This document shows positions 17,002 through 26,439 of a stretch of 64,000 nt of DNA, in pieces (within the stretch, counting starts at the first letter, position 1; each line of letters opens with the position of its first letter). Below the pieces are notes generated by a model. It was given only the letters and a program-made list of their open reading frames with translations, ran no database searches and was not told the origin of the DNA. The translations under genes and the position numbers were made by a program. Origin of the DNA: Methylobacterium platani (GTDB lineage: Bacteria > Pseudomonadota > Alphaproteobacteria > Rhizobiales > Beijerinckiaceae); assembly GCF_001653715.1 (NCBI RefSeq), contig NZ_LWHQ01000002.1, positions 1-64,000 on the forward strand, given 5' to 3'.

Positions 17002-17529
17002 ATGCAGCCCGCCACCGTTCCGGACGTGACCTTCCACACCCGCGTCAGGAACGACGCCCTCGCTGGACCCAACCCGTTCGAGTGGAAGGACCTCACCTCG
17101 GCGGAGGTGTTCGGCGGCCGCAACATCGTGCTGTTCGCGCTCCCCGGCGCCTTCACGCCGGCCTGCTCCGACGACCACCTGCCGGGCTACGAGCAGCATG
17201 CCGACGACTTCGCCGCCCTCGGCATCGATCAGGTGATCTGCCTGTCGGTCAACGACGCCTTCGTGATGTTCCAGTGGGCCCGCTCCAAGAGCATCGAGCG
17301 GGTGTTCATGCTGCCCGACGGCAATGCCGACTTCACGCGCCAGATGGGCATGCTGGTCAGGCGCGGCCGGCAGGGAATGGGGATGCGCAGCTGGCGCTAT
17401 TCCATGCATGTCGTGGACGGCACGATCGCCAAGATGTTCATCGAGCCCGGCTTTCGCGACGACCCGCCCGGGGTCGGCCTCGCGGTCTCGGATGCCGGGA
17501 CGATGCTCGCCTATCTCAAGGCGCGGTGA
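17002..17529 (+). CDS. peroxiredoxin, Prx5/hybrid type
   Basis: A 175-residue peroxiredoxin. Peroxidatic Cys55 is in [15 protein letters not shown], matching the Prx5 subfamily rather than typical 2-Cys AhpC. A candidate resolving cysteine is in QVICLSV. It reduces hydrogen peroxide and alkyl peroxides with thioredoxin or glutaredoxin/glutathione. The ATG at 17002 is favoured over an upstream GTG (16969) because GAGG is six bases before it. It overlaps the convergent lpxB gene by 14 bases at the 3' ends. Confidence 0.9.
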   Translation: MQPATVPDVTFHTRVRNDALAGPNPFEWKDLTSAEVFGGRNIVLFALPGAFTPACSDDHLPGYEQHADDFAALGIDQVICLSVNDAFVMFQWARSKSIERVFMLPDGNADFTRQMGMLVRRGRQGMGMRSWRYSMHVVDGTIAKMFIEPGFRDDPPGVGLAVSDAGTMLAYLKAR

Positions 17530-18697
17530 CGGCGCGCCGTCCGGCCGCGGCCAGCACGATCCGGGCGGCGCTGCGGCTCGGATCGTCGCCGTCGGGCAGC
17601 CGCATCGTCGCGTCGAGGCGGGCGAGCGCCGCCTCCTGCGCCGCCCGGGCCGGCCCGTCGGGCAGGAGGGGCCCGAGCGCCGCGGCGAGCCGCTCCGGGG
17701 TGCACTCGGCCTGGATCAGCTCGGGGATGGCGTTCTCGCCGAGGATCAGGTTCGGCAGCACGATCGTCGGCACCTGGATCAGGCGGCGCACGATCACCTC
17801 CTCGATCTTCGGCACCTGGTAGGCCACCGCCATCGGCACGCCGGAAAGCGCCAGTTCGAGCGTCACGGTGCCCGACGCCGCGAGCGCGGCGCGCGCGCGC
17901 CGGAAGGTCGCGAGCTTGTCCGCCTCGCCGTCGACCAGGCGTGCGGGCACCGTCCAGGCGGCGGCGAGACGCGCGACCAGGGCGCGGTGGCGGGCGACCG
18001 CCGGCAGCTCGACCGTGAAGGCGTGGCCCTGCGCCCGCAGGGCGGCGAGGGTGGCGCCGAAGATCGGCATCAGGCGCTCGATCTCGGTGCGGCGCGAGCC
18101 CGGCAGCACCGCGAGCACCGGTTCGGGGGCCTGGCGCGCCGCGATCTCGGCCGGGCCGGGGCGCAATTCGCCCAGGCGCTCGATCAGCGGGTGGCCGACA
18201 TAGGTGCAGGCCGGCCCGCCGAGGCGGCGATGGGCGTCGGGCTCGAACGGCAGCAGGGCGAGCACGTGGTCGATGTAGCCGCGCATGGTCTTCGCCCGCC
18301 ACGGCCGCCAGGCCCAGACGCTCGGGCTGACGTAATCGACCACGGCGAGGTCCGGCAGCTGCCGGCGCACCCGGCTCGCCACCGCGTGGGTGAAGCCCGG
18401 GCTGTCGATGATGACGAGCACGTCGGGCCGGGCCGCCACGCAGGCCCGCACGGTCTGGCGGATGCGCCGCATCAGGAGGCGGATGCGGGCGGCCACCGCG
18501 AGGTAGCCGATCACCGCCACGTCCTCGAGCGGGAACAGCGAAGCCATGCCCTCCGCCGCCATCGCGTCGCCGCCGACGCCGGAGAGGGCGAGCGGGCTGC
18601 CCGAGACGGCGCGCAGGGAGCGGATCAGCTTGGCGCCGAGCTGGTCGCCGGATTCCTCGCCCGCGACGAGCCAGATCGTGAGGGGACGCTCGCTCAA
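17516..18697 (-). CDS. lpxB: lipid-A-disaccharide synthase
   Basis: A 393-residue GT-B glycosyltransferase of family GT19. The N-terminus carries the family mark VAGEESGDQLGAKL, and the mid-protein has the VDYVSPSVWAWR segment typical of LpxB; the late AASGTVTLELAL lies in the nucleotide-sugar region. It joins UDP-2,3-diacylglucosamine with 2,3-diacylglucosamine-1-phosphate to make the lipid A disaccharide at the inner membrane. It is last in the lpxD-fabZ-lpxA-lpxI-lpxB run; its start overlaps the lpxI stop by four bases, implying translational coupling. Confidence 0.95.
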   Translation of the reverse strand: MSERPLTIWLVAGEESGDQLGAKLIRSLRAVSGSPLALSGVGGDAMAAEGMASLFPLEDVAVIGYLAVAARIRLLMRRIRQTVRACVAARPDVLVIIDSPGFTHAVASRVRRQLPDLAVVDYVSPSVWAWRPWRAKTMRGYIDHVLALLPFEPDAHRRLGGPACTYVGHPLIERLGELRPGPAEIAARQAPEPVLAVLPGSRRTEIERLMPIFGATLAALRAQGHAFTVELPAVARHRALVARLAAAWTVPARLVDGEADKLATFRRARAALAASGTVTLELALSGVPMAVAYQVPKIEEVIVRRLIQVPTIVLPNLILGENAIPELIQAECTPERLAAALGPLLPDGPARAAQEAALARLDATMRLPDGDDPSRSAARIVLAAAGRRAVTAP

Positions 18698-19596
18698 CGA
18701 GGGGACTCCGGGTCGGGCGGCAACGAATCAGCAGGCAAGCCGAGGAGGAAGAGGCCGAGGCGATCGGCGAGGGCCACCGTCTCGGGCCGGTCGAGCACCA
18801 GGGTGTCGCCGGCCCCGACCGCGATGCCGAGGCAGCCGGCCTGCGCCGCCCGCTTCACCGTGCGCGGGCCGATCGCCGGCAGATCGACCCGCAGGTCCTG
18901 GCCGTCCTTCGCGCGCTTGACCAGCACCATCGCGGCGGGCGGGCGGCCGAGGCCGAGCGGGCGGCGGGCGAGCGCCCGGGCCCGGGCCAGCATCCGGTCG
19001 GTGCCCTCCGGCCCCTCGACCGCCAGCACCCGCCGGCTCGCCACCACGGCGGCTTGTCCCACGTCGTGCGGCGACAGGCCGGCGAGCAGCGCCCGGCCGG
19101 ACGCGACCGAGGCCTCCGCCGCCTCGTCGGGGCTCACGCGCCCGAAGCGGCCGGCCGGCGCCATCAGGTCGGGGGCGAGGTCGCGCACGCCGAGCACCTG
19201 CAGGCCGTGCTCCTCCAGGAGCGCCAGCACGCCGCGCAGCAGGTGGTCGTCGCCGCCCGAGGCCAGCGAGCGCAGCGCCTCGCGGTTGCGGTAGGCGGCC
19301 ATCGTGTTGAGGAGGGCGGCCGGGCTCGGCCGCGCCACGGCGCCGGCGAGCGTCACGCCGGCGGGCGCCCAGGCGCACAAGGTCTCGAGGGCGCCGCGCA
19401 CGTCGAGGAGGTCGACCGTGGCATCGGCCCGCCGCCGCGTCGCCGGATCGGCGAAGCCGCGGATCGCCAGCACCCGGCAGGCGCGCCCGGCGCGATCGAG
19501 GGACGCGGCGATGAGGAGCGGCAGCCGGCCGGCCCCGGCGACGATCGCGACCGGGCCGGTACCGGTCTCGGCGCGCGCCGCCGCTTCGGCCATCAC
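18694..19596 (-). CDS. lpxI: UDP-2,3-diacylglucosamine diphosphatase, LpxI type
   Basis: A 300-residue LpxI (formerly DUF1009) protein. The N-terminal domain starts VAIVAGAGRLPLLIA, and the C-terminal domain contains the conserved KDGQDLRVDLPAIGPRTV-type block and AAQAGCLGIAVGAGDTLVLD. It hydrolyses UDP-2,3-diacylglucosamine to lipid X. Alphaproteobacteria use LpxI in place of the enterobacterial LpxH, and no lpxH-like gene is seen here. Two adjacent ATG codons (19596 and 19593) could serve as start. It begins 11 bases after lpxA and overlaps lpxB. Confidence 0.93.
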   Translation of the reverse strand: MMAEAAARAETGTGPVAIVAGAGRLPLLIAASLDRAGRACRVLAIRGFADPATRRRADATVDLLDVRGALETLCAWAPAGVTLAGAVARPSPAALLNTMAAYRNREALRSLASGGDDHLLRGVLALLEEHGLQVLGVRDLAPDLMAPAGRFGRVSPDEAAEASVASGRALLAGLSPHDVGQAAVVASRRVLAVEGPEGTDRMLARARALARRPLGLGRPPAAMVLVKRAKDGQDLRVDLPAIGPRTVKRAAQAGCLGIAVGAGDTLVLDRPETVALADRLGLFLLGLPADSLPPDPESPR

Positions 19597-19606
19597 GCGG
19601 GCCCCG

Positions 19607-20425
19607 TCACGCGGGACCCGGGGCCTCGCGCGGGGTGCAGACCGAGCGCTTGCCGCCCTCGCGGATGAAGGCCAGGATCTCCTGCACGATCGGGTGCTGG
19701 TCGAATTCCGCCGCCACGTCCTCGACCCGCTCCATCAGGGTGCCTTCGAGGGCGAACAGCAGGCGGTAGGCGCGGCGCAGCGCGTGGATCTCCTCGCGGG
19801 AGAAGCCGCGGCGCTGCAGCCCGATGATGTTGAGCCCCGACAGGTGGGCGCGGTTGCCGACCGCCATGCCGTAGGGGATCAGGTCGTTCTCGAGGCCCGA
19901 CAGGCCGCCGACGAAGGAATGCGCGCCGACCCGGGCGAACTGGATCACCGCGGCGCCGCCGCCGAGGATCGCGTAGTCGCCGACCTGGCAATGGCCGGCC
20001 AGCATCACGTTGTTGGAGAACACCACGTGGTTGCCGATGCGGCAATCGTGGCCGACATGGCTGTTGGCGAGGAAGGCGCAGGCATCGCCCACCACCGTCG
20101 CCAGCCCGCCGCCGGCGGTGCCGGGATTCATCGTCACGCCCTCGCGGATCTGGCAATCGGCCCCGATCGTCAGGGTCGAGTCCTCGCCGCGGAACTTCAG
20201 GTCCTGCGGCGGGTGGCCGATCGACGCGAAGGGGTAGATCCGGGTGCGCGGGCCGACCGTGGTGCGGCCGGCCACGACGACGTGGCTGACGAGCCTGACG
20301 CCGTCGCCGAGCTCAGCCTGCGGTCCGACATGGCAGAACGGCCCGATCTCGACGCCGGCGCCGAGGACCGCGCCGTCCTCGACCACCGCGCTCGGGTGGA
20401 TGCGGGTCTCGAGAGGATCGCTCAT
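19607..20425 (-). CDS. lpxA: UDP-N-acetylglucosamine O-acyltransferase
   Basis: A 272-residue left-handed beta-helix protein: rows of hexapeptide repeats run from residue 8 to about 190, followed by an alpha-helical C-terminal domain. The [18 protein letters not shown] segment includes the catalytic His. It transfers a 3-hydroxyacyl chain from acyl carrier protein to UDP-GlcNAc, the first step of lipid A synthesis. Its start overlaps the fabZ stop by four bases. The gene shares substrate pools with FabZ, which explains the pairing. Confidence 0.96.
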   Translation of the reverse strand: MSDPLETRIHPSAVVEDGAVLGAGVEIGPFCHVGPQAELGDGVRLVSHVVVAGRTTVGPRTRIYPFASIGHPPQDLKFRGEDSTLTIGADCQIREGVTMNPGTAGGGLATVVGDACAFLANSHVGHDCRIGNHVVFSNNVMLAGHCQVGDYAILGGGAAVIQFARVGAHSFVGGLSGLENDLIPYGMAVGNRAHLSGLNIIGLQRRGFSREEIHALRRAYRLLFALEGTLMERVEDVAAEFDQHPIVQEILAFIREGGKRSVCTPREAPGPA

Positions 20426-20886
20426 TCCGTCACCAGCATCGCGCCGATCTCGGCCTCGGCCACCAGCACGCCGTTCACCTTGGCCTCGCCCTTGAACCAC
20501 CACATGAAGCGGCGGTTGCTGGTCTTGCGCATGTGGTACTCGACCACGTCGCCCGGCACGACCGGCTTGCGGAACTTCGCCTTGTCGATGGTCATGAAGA
20601 AGACCTTGCTCGGCTTGGCGTCGCCCTTGAGCTTGTGGGCGCAACAGATCGCGCCGGCGGTCTGGGCCATGCCCTCGATCAGCAGCACGCCCGGGAAGAC
20701 CGGGGCTGCCGGGAAGTGGCCGGTGAAGTGCGGCTCGTTGATCGTGACGTTCTTGATGCCGATGCAGCTCTCGTCCCGGTCGATCTGCACGATCTTGTCG
20801 ATCATCAGGAACGGGTAGCGGTGGGGCAGGAGCTCCATCACCCGCAGGATGTCGGCCGTACCCAGCTCGGCAGGCATCTCGGTCAT
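20422..20886 (-). CDS. fabZ: 3-hydroxyacyl-ACP dehydratase
   Basis: A 154-residue hot-dog-fold protein. [11 protein letters not shown] opens the domain; the active-site His is in [15 protein letters not shown] and the Glu in LLIEGMAQ. It dehydrates 3-hydroxyacyl-ACP in fatty acid elongation and so competes with LpxA and LpxD for the same acyl donors. The length is typical. It overlaps lpxA by four bases and lies about 106 bases downstream of lpxD. Confidence 0.96.
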   Translation of the reverse strand: MTEMPAELGTADILRVMELLPHRYPFLMIDKIVQIDRDESCIGIKNVTINEPHFTGHFPAAPVFPGVLLIEGMAQTAGAICCAHKLKGDAKPSKVFFMTIDKAKFRKPVVPGDVVEYHMRKTSNRRFMWWFKGEAKVNGVLVAEAEIGAMLVTE

Positions 20887-20992
20887 GGTGTCAGGCTCCC
20901 TCGTGGCTGCCCCGGATACGCGCCGGTCGTCGGTGCGCCGTCTTTGGCGAGAAGCGCGGCGGATGCAAGCCTTTTGCGGCGGGAACGGGGCG

Positions 20993-22057
20993 TCAGCCCT
21001 CGCTGCCCTCGTCGCGGGCGCGCGCCGCGAGGTTCTTGAGCGTCGTCATCTCGCGGAACCACTCGCGCACGGGCTTCGCCGGGGTGCCGCCCCAGCGGGC
21101 GCCGGCCGGCACGTCCTTGTTGATGTTGCTCGATCCGGCGATCTGCGCGCCCATGCCGATACGCAGGTGGCCCACCACCCCGACCTGCCCGCCGAGCACG
21201 ACGTAATCCTCGAGCGTCGTCGAGCCCGAGATGCCGACCTGGGCGACGATCACGCAGTGGCGGCCGATGACGACGTTGTGGGCGATCTGCACCAGGTTGT
21301 CGATCTTGGTGCCCTCGCCCACCACGGTGTCGCGGCTGGCGCCGCGGTCGATGGTGGTGTTGGCGCCGATCTCGACGTCGTCCTGGATGATGACCCGGCC
21401 GACCTGCGGCACCTTGAGGTGGCCTCCCGGACCCATGGCGAAGCCGAACCCGTCCTGGCCGATGCGGGCGCCGCCATGCACGATCACCCGATTCCCCAGG
21501 AAGGCGTGCAGCACCGAGGCGTTCGCCCCGATGGCGCAACCGCGCCCGATCCGCACGCCCGGGCCGATGACGCAGCCCGCCGCCAGCACCGTCTCGGCGC
21601 CGATCTCGGCCTCCGGCCCGATCACCACGCCGGGATCGACGATCACGCCGGGCTCGAGCCGGGCGGTCGGATGGACGAAGGAGCCGGGCGAGACCCCGGT
21701 GGCGGCAAACAGCGAGGTCGGGCGGGCGGCGCTCGGGAACAGGCGCGCCAGGACCTTCGCGAAGCCCCGGTAGGGCTGCGGCGTGACGAGCGCGATCGTG
21801 CCGGCCGGCACCCGGGCGGCGAAGCGCGGCGAGACCAGGCAGGCGCGGGCCCGGGTCGTCCCGAGGGCTTCGGTGTACTTGGCGTTGTCCATGTAGGCCA
21901 GCTCGTCCGGGCCGGCGCTCTCGAGCGGCGCCGCCGCGCGGATCACCGCCTCGCCGTCGGCCTCGGGCGGCAGGGCGGCGCCGGAGAGCGCCGCGACCTC
22001 GCGCAGGGGGACGGGGCCCGCGAGGGGGAAGAAGACCGGTTCCGACATCGCCTGCAT
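20993..22057 (-). CDS. lpxD: UDP-3-O-(3-hydroxyacyl)glucosamine N-acyltransferase
   Basis: A 354-residue enzyme with an N-terminal uridine-binding domain (about 1-110) and a left-handed beta-helix of hexapeptide repeats (about 115-320). The [18 protein letters not shown] segment is the LpxD signature, and a C-terminal helix follows. It adds the N-linked acyl chain in lipid A synthesis. The start could be this ATG or the one three codons later (22048, MSEPVFF), which matches the family better. A terminator-like hairpin separates it from bamA upstream, so a promoter of its own is likely. Confidence 0.94.
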   Translation of the reverse strand: MQAMSEPVFFPLAGPVPLREVAALSGAALPPEADGEAVIRAAAPLESAGPDELAYMDNAKYTEALGTTRARACLVSPRFAARVPAGTIALVTPQPYRGFAKVLARLFPSAARPTSLFAATGVSPGSFVHPTARLEPGVIVDPGVVIGPEAEIGAETVLAAGCVIGPGVRIGRGCAIGANASVLHAFLGNRVIVHGGARIGQDGFGFAMGPGGHLKVPQVGRVIIQDDVEIGANTTIDRGASRDTVVGEGTKIDNLVQIAHNVVIGRHCVIVAQVGISGSTTLEDYVVLGGQVGVVGHLRIGMGAQIAGSSNINKDVPAGARWGGTPAKPVREWFREMTTLKNLAARARDEGSEG

Positions 22058-22133
22058 CCGCTGGGGCCTGGCGGGCCGGACCGGCCCGCCGAGGGGAGGG
22101 CGCCCGGACTAGCGGCTCGCGCCGGAGGGCACA

Positions 22134-22167
22134 AACGAAAACGGCCGCGGGAGCGCCCCGCGGCCGT
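22134..22167 (-). terminator. intrinsic terminator after bamA
   Basis: A 10-bp perfect stem (22141-22150 with 22158-22167), extended by a G:C pair, is followed on the minus strand by TTTCGTTTG. It lies 45 bases beyond the bamA stop and upstream of lpxD, so it may terminate or attenuate transcription into the lpx genes. Confidence 0.72.
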
Positions 22168-22177
22168 CGATTCGGTG

Positions 22178-22200
22178 GGCGGGCGCCGTCGGCGCCCGCC
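22178..22200. repeat. GC-only inverted repeat next to the bamA stop
   Basis: Two perfect 11-bp arms (22178-22188 and 22190-22200) around a single central T. It lies just 11 bases from the bamA stop codon and ahead of the T-tract terminator. It probably protects the 3' end of the bamA transcript. Confidence 0.55.
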
Positions 22201-22211
22201 GGGAGAAGTCC

Positions 22212-24752
22212 TTAGAAGCGCGAGCCGCCCGAGAAGCGGAACGCCTGCGTCTGGTCCTTGCCGACCCGACCGTAATAGGTGCCGTCTGCGCCGAAGACCT
22301 TCTGGCCCTCGTCCTTCGAGAGGGCGTAGGCGTAGTCGAAGCGGATCGGGCCGAGCGGCGAGTTCCACAGGATCGACGCACCGACCGACGAGCGGATCGT
22401 CTGCTTGTCGCGGACGTTCACGCATTCCGGCTCGACGCCGATGTTGAGCGCGTTGAAGTTGCAGCCGCCGGTCGGGCTGAAGCCGTTGATGAAGCCGTCG
22501 CCGTTGACGTCGAAGGTGCGGCGGCCCTTGTAGCCGAACAGCGTACCGGCATCGGCGAAGACCGCGCCCTTCAGGCCGAGGTCGCGGGGCAGGCCCCAGA
22601 TCGGGAACTGCACCTCGACCGAGGCGCCGACATAGGTCGTGCCGCCGATCGCGTTCGAGCGGGCGTCGGCCGAACCGACGTCGCGCGGGCCGATGCCGTT
22701 CGGCGCGAAGCCGCGGACCAGCGACGGGCCGAGGAAGAACTGGTCGGTGACGCGGAGCGAGTTGCCCTCGGTCGGCAGGACGTGGCCGCCCTGGAACTTC
22801 ACGAAGCCGACGACGTCCTCGTACAGCTCCTTGTAGTAGCGGGCCTCGCCGGTGACGCGGAAGAACTTCGAGTCGCCGCCGATGCCGGCATATTCGGGCT
22901 TCAACTCGCCGTAGAAGCCGTTGCGCGGCAGCTGCAGGTTGTCGAGGGTCGAGTAGGCGAGCGTCACGCCGGCGAGCGAGGTCAGCGTCGAGCCGACCGC
23001 CTCCTTGAGCGCGATCGAGGCCTCGCCGTCATAGGCGCAGCGCGGGTACTGGGCCAGGCCGCCGACGTTCTGGCCGTTGAGGATCGTGCCCGGATCGTAG
23101 ACCTGGGTGTAGCCCGGGATCGGCACCGAGCAGTCGTTGTACGGCCGCTTGAGCGTGTTCGGGATCTTCAGGTCGGTGTTGTAGATCGAGTAGCGCAGCG
23201 TGATGCCGAACTCCTCGGTGATCGGCAGGCCGAGGCGGAGCTGGCCGCCGACCACGTCGGTCACGTAGCGCGAGTAGCGGGTCTGGTCGCTGTACTTGTT
23301 GAAGACGTCGAAGCCGGCCGCGAGGCGGTAGCCGAGGAAATACGGCTCGGTGAACGAGAAGTCGACGCCGCGGGTGTACTGGCCGGCGGTGCCGGCGAGG
23401 CGGACGTACTGGCCGCGACCGAGGAAGTTCGACTCCGAGACCGAGACCTCGCCGATGATCCCGTCCGCCGTCGAGTAGCCGCCGGCGACCGAGAACGAGC
23501 CGGTCGGTTGATCCTCGACGTCGATGTTCACGACGACGCGGTCGGGGGCGGAGCCGGGCTCGTTGGAGAACCGCACCTTCTTGAAGAAGCCGAGGCCGTT
23601 CAGCCGGCGCTCGGCCCGGTCGACCAGCACGCGGTTGTAGGCGTCGCCCTCGGTGAGGTCGAGCTCGCGCCGCACGACGTAGTCGCGGGTGCGGGTGTTG
23701 CCGCGCACGTTGATGCGCTCGATGTAGACCTTCGGCCCGTCCTCGACGATGTAGCCGAGGGCGACGGTGCCGGTGGCGCGGTCGCGCTCGCCGGTCGGGC
23801 GGACCTGGGCGAAGGGATGCCCGTTGCGCGCCACCGTGGTGGTGACGCCGGTCAGGGTCTTCTCGACGTCCTCGGCGTTGTAGACGTCGCCGACGCCGGT
23901 GCGCAGCTCGTCGCGCAGCACGGTGCCGTCGACGCCCGGGATGCGGGAATCGACCGAGACCGCGCCGACGCGGTACTGCTGGCCTTCCTCGACCGTGATG
24001 GTGATGATCCAGCCGCCGGCGGCGTCGTCGAAGCGCGAATCGGCCGAGGCGATCCGGAAGTCGGCGTAGCCGTTCTTCAGGTAGTAGCGCCGGATCAGGT
24101 CGAGGTCGTTGGCGAGCCGGTCGGGATCGTAGACGTCCGAGGTCTTGACGAAGCTGAGGAGGTTCATCTCCGACAGCGTCATCAGGTCCTTGAGCCGGCC
24201 GTCCGAGTAGACCTGGTTGCCGACGAACTTGATTTCCTTGACGCCGGTCTTGTCGCCCTCGTCGATGGTGTAGACCACGTCGACGCGGCCGTTCGGCAGG
24301 TCGACGGTGCGCACCGACACCTTGGCCAGGCCGCGGCCGGCGCGGCGGTAGACCTCGCGGATGCGCTCGAGGTCGGAGTTCACGGTCGCCTGGCTGTAGG
24401 GGCCGCGCGACTTCGACTCGACGATGCCCTCGAGCGTCCCCTTCTCGACCTTCTTGTTGCCCTCGAAGAAGACGCGGTTGATCGTGTTGTTCTCGCGCAC
24501 CGACACCACGATGCGGCCGCCGCTATGCGACACGCGCACGTCGGAGAACATGCCGCTGGCGATCAGGTTGCGGCGGCCCTCCTCGGGCGACACGCCGACC
24601 ACGTAGGAACGGACCGTATCCGGGTCGATCCGGGAGTTACCCTGAACGACGATCTGCTGCGCGAAGGCGCTGCCGCTGGCGGCGATGGTGGCGGCCATGA
24701 CAATGGCGCCCTTCGCCGACGCACGCCGGCGCTTACCCGTCATCGACATCAT
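22212..24752 (-). CDS. bamA: outer membrane protein assembly factor
   Basis: An 846-residue Omp85 protein. The signal peptide (cleavage after SGSAFA, near residue 30) is followed by five POTRA domains to about residue 420 (repeats such as VFFEGNKKV, KFVGNQVY, NVRGNTRT) and a 16-strand C-terminal barrel ending in the required aromatic residue (SRF). It is the central pore of the BAM complex that folds outer-membrane proteins. The start is MMSMTGKRR; a third in-frame ATG three codons on is possible. It lies between rseP and lpxD, the classic envelope-biogenesis order. Confidence 0.95.
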   Translation of the reverse strand: MMSMTGKRRRASAKGAIVMAATIAASGSAFAQQIVVQGNSRIDPDTVRSYVVGVSPEEGRRNLIASGMFSDVRVSHSGGRIVVSVRENNTINRVFFEGNKKVEKGTLEGIVESKSRGPYSQATVNSDLERIREVYRRAGRGLAKVSVRTVDLPNGRVDVVYTIDEGDKTGVKEIKFVGNQVYSDGRLKDLMTLSEMNLLSFVKTSDVYDPDRLANDLDLIRRYYLKNGYADFRIASADSRFDDAAGGWIITITVEEGQQYRVGAVSVDSRIPGVDGTVLRDELRTGVGDVYNAEDVEKTLTGVTTTVARNGHPFAQVRPTGERDRATGTVALGYIVEDGPKVYIERINVRGNTRTRDYVVRRELDLTEGDAYNRVLVDRAERRLNGLGFFKKVRFSNEPGSAPDRVVVNIDVEDQPTGSFSVAGGYSTADGIIGEVSVSESNFLGRGQYVRLAGTAGQYTRGVDFSFTEPYFLGYRLAAGFDVFNKYSDQTRYSRYVTDVVGGQLRLGLPITEEFGITLRYSIYNTDLKIPNTLKRPYNDCSVPIPGYTQVYDPGTILNGQNVGGLAQYPRCAYDGEASIALKEAVGSTLTSLAGVTLAYSTLDNLQLPRNGFYGELKPEYAGIGGDSKFFRVTGEARYYKELYEDVVGFVKFQGGHVLPTEGNSLRVTDQFFLGPSLVRGFAPNGIGPRDVGSADARSNAIGGTTYVGASVEVQFPIWGLPRDLGLKGAVFADAGTLFGYKGRRTFDVNGDGFINGFSPTGGCNFNALNIGVEPECVNVRDKQTIRSSVGASILWNSPLGPIRFDYAYALSKDEGQKVFGADGTYYGRVGKDQTQAFRFSGGSRF

Positions 24753-25137
24753 CAAATGGCCCGTCTCATTTTTTGTCGGTACGGGTTTGCACCCGTAGGC
24801 GATCGCCTTCTCGCGAAGGCGAAGGCCCCTGGTCCTAAGCCCCGCTTCTATCGGGAATCCCTGGCGAAGCAAACGCCACGCTCCCAGCAGACCGGGATTT
24901 TGCCCAGACGTTGCCTTCCTGTCACGGGCTGCGGCCACGCTTTTCACACCGTAAGGTCAGCGTGCGGTGAAGGGCGGGCGGGAGCGAACGCCCCGGAATG
25001 GCACGCATTTTAAGAAAATTGCACCGATCGACCGGGCGATCGGCCGGGGTGGAATCGCGCGAAGAGCCGCCCGCTTCATGCGCGGGCGGCTCTTCGTGAT
25101 CCAGGAATCCGGTGGCCCGGGAGGGCGTGCCCGGCCG
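24753..25137. other. bamA leader and rseP-bamA spacer
   Basis: A 385-base gap holding the bamA promoter region and, at its right end, the rseP terminator hairpin. Low-GC patches occur at 24763-24775 and 25005-25020. There is no credible reading frame on the minus strand with a ribosome binding site. BamA is therefore probably transcribed separately from rseP. Confidence 0.5.
25060..25096 (-). terminator. terminator hairpin after rseP
   Basis: A perfect 15-bp stem (25060-25074 with 25082-25096) and a 7-base loop, 42 bases beyond the rseP stop. There is no strong T-run, but the stem is very stable. Confidence 0.65.
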
Positions 25138-26298
25138 TCAGGTGCCGCGGTTGAACGAGGCGCCGATATGCAGGATGTCGTTCCAGGTCGCGAACAGCAT
25201 CAGCATCAGCACCAGGGCGAGGCCGATGCGGAAGCCGATCTCCTGCGCCCGCTCGCTCAGGGGGCGGCCGCGCACGATCTCGACGGCGTAGAACATCAGG
25301 TGGCCGCCATCGAGCATCGGGACCGGGAACAGGTTGATGAGCCCGATCGAGACCGACAGCACCGCGATCAGCCCGACGAGGGCGCCGATGCCGCCGACCT
25401 TGGCGGCCTGCCCCGAGACCCGGGCGATGCCCATCGGGCCGGAGAGCTGGTCGGCGGATTCGCGGCCGGTGATCAGCTTGCCGATGTAGCTGAAGGTGCG
25501 GTCGACGACGAAGTAGGTCTCGGTGACGCCGATCTTGAGCGAGTCGAGGGCGCCGTAGCGCACCAGCTTGACCTCGGCGGCGTCGCGCGGGCCCTGGATG
25601 CCGAGGCGCCCGATGCGCTGGGTCCCGAACGGGGTCTTCTCCTCGTAGGCGTCCGGCGTCGCGGTGAGCGGCGTGGTGACGCCGCCGCGCTCGACCGTGA
25701 AGGCGAGGCGGTCGCCCGCGGCGCCCGAGACGGTGCGCTGCATGTCGGCGAAGTTGTGGATGGCGCTGCCGTTGATCGTCAGCACCACGTCGCCGGGCTG
25801 GAAGCCGGCCCGCTCCGCCGCGCTGCCCGGCTGCACCGCCGAGACCCGGGGCGCCACCTCGTAGCGGCCGGTGGCGTAGACCGCGCCGGCGAAGACCGCG
25901 ATGGCGAGGAGGAAGTTCGCGACCGGCCCCGCCGCCACGATGGCGACCCGCTTCCAGACGTTCTGGGCGTGGAAGCTCACCGCCCGCTCGGCGGGATCCA
26001 TGCGCGCGGCCGCGTCCGTGTCGGGCACGCTGGCGCCGTTCATGTCGCCGACGAACTTGACGTAGCCGCCGAGCGGGATCGCCGAGAGCTTCCAGCGGGT
26101 GCCGCGGCGGTCGTTGAAGCCGACGAGCTCGGGTCCGAAGCCGATCGAGAAGCTGGTCACCCCGACGCCGCACCAGCGCCCGACCAGGAAGTGGCCGAGC
26201 TCGTGGATGAACACCACGACGGTGAGGACGAACAGGAACGGCACGATGTAGCCGAGCAGGTTCGTCGTCGCACCGCCGACGACGTTGAGCAGATCCAT
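25138..26298 (-). CDS. rseP: site-2 intramembrane zinc metalloprotease
   Basis: A 386-residue membrane protease. The zinc motif HELGH is at 32-36 in the first membrane helix, the PDZ domain is at about 115-200, and the third ligand lies in the PVPMLDGGHL motif. Three or four transmembrane segments match the family. RseP cleaves anti-sigma factors and leftover signal peptides in the membrane. The ATG at 26298 has GAGG five bases upstream and is preferred over a GTG two codons earlier. It lies downstream of dxr and upstream of bamA on the same strand. Confidence 0.94.
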   Translation of the reverse strand: MDLLNVVGGATTNLLGYIVPFLFVLTVVVFIHELGHFLVGRWCGVGVTSFSIGFGPELVGFNDRRGTRWKLSAIPLGGYVKFVGDMNGASVPDTDAAARMDPAERAVSFHAQNVWKRVAIVAAGPVANFLLAIAVFAGAVYATGRYEVAPRVSAVQPGSAAERAGFQPGDVVLTINGSAIHNFADMQRTVSGAAGDRLAFTVERGGVTTPLTATPDAYEEKTPFGTQRIGRLGIQGPRDAAEVKLVRYGALDSLKIGVTETYFVVDRTFSYIGKLITGRESADQLSGPMGIARVSGQAAKVGGIGALVGLIAVLSVSIGLINLFPVPMLDGGHLMFYAVEIVRGRPLSERAQEIGFRIGLALVLMLMLFATWNDILHIGASFNRGT

Positions 26299-26439
26299 GG
26301 TCACCTCGATGCGGCGCGGCGGGATCTCACCTCACCCGGCGCGGCCGCCTATCCGACCCCTCCTCATACAGGCTCGGAGCGCCTGCGAACAGGGCGTCGA
26401 ACGGCCGAGGGTTAACTTAACGGAAGCTGAAGGCGGCGG

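Noticed and set aside
22782-25013. 743-codon open frame opposite bamA
   Set aside because: It is the reverse complement shadow of the highly biased bamA codons; composition is His/Arg/Asp/Val-rich with no domain, and BamA is certain.
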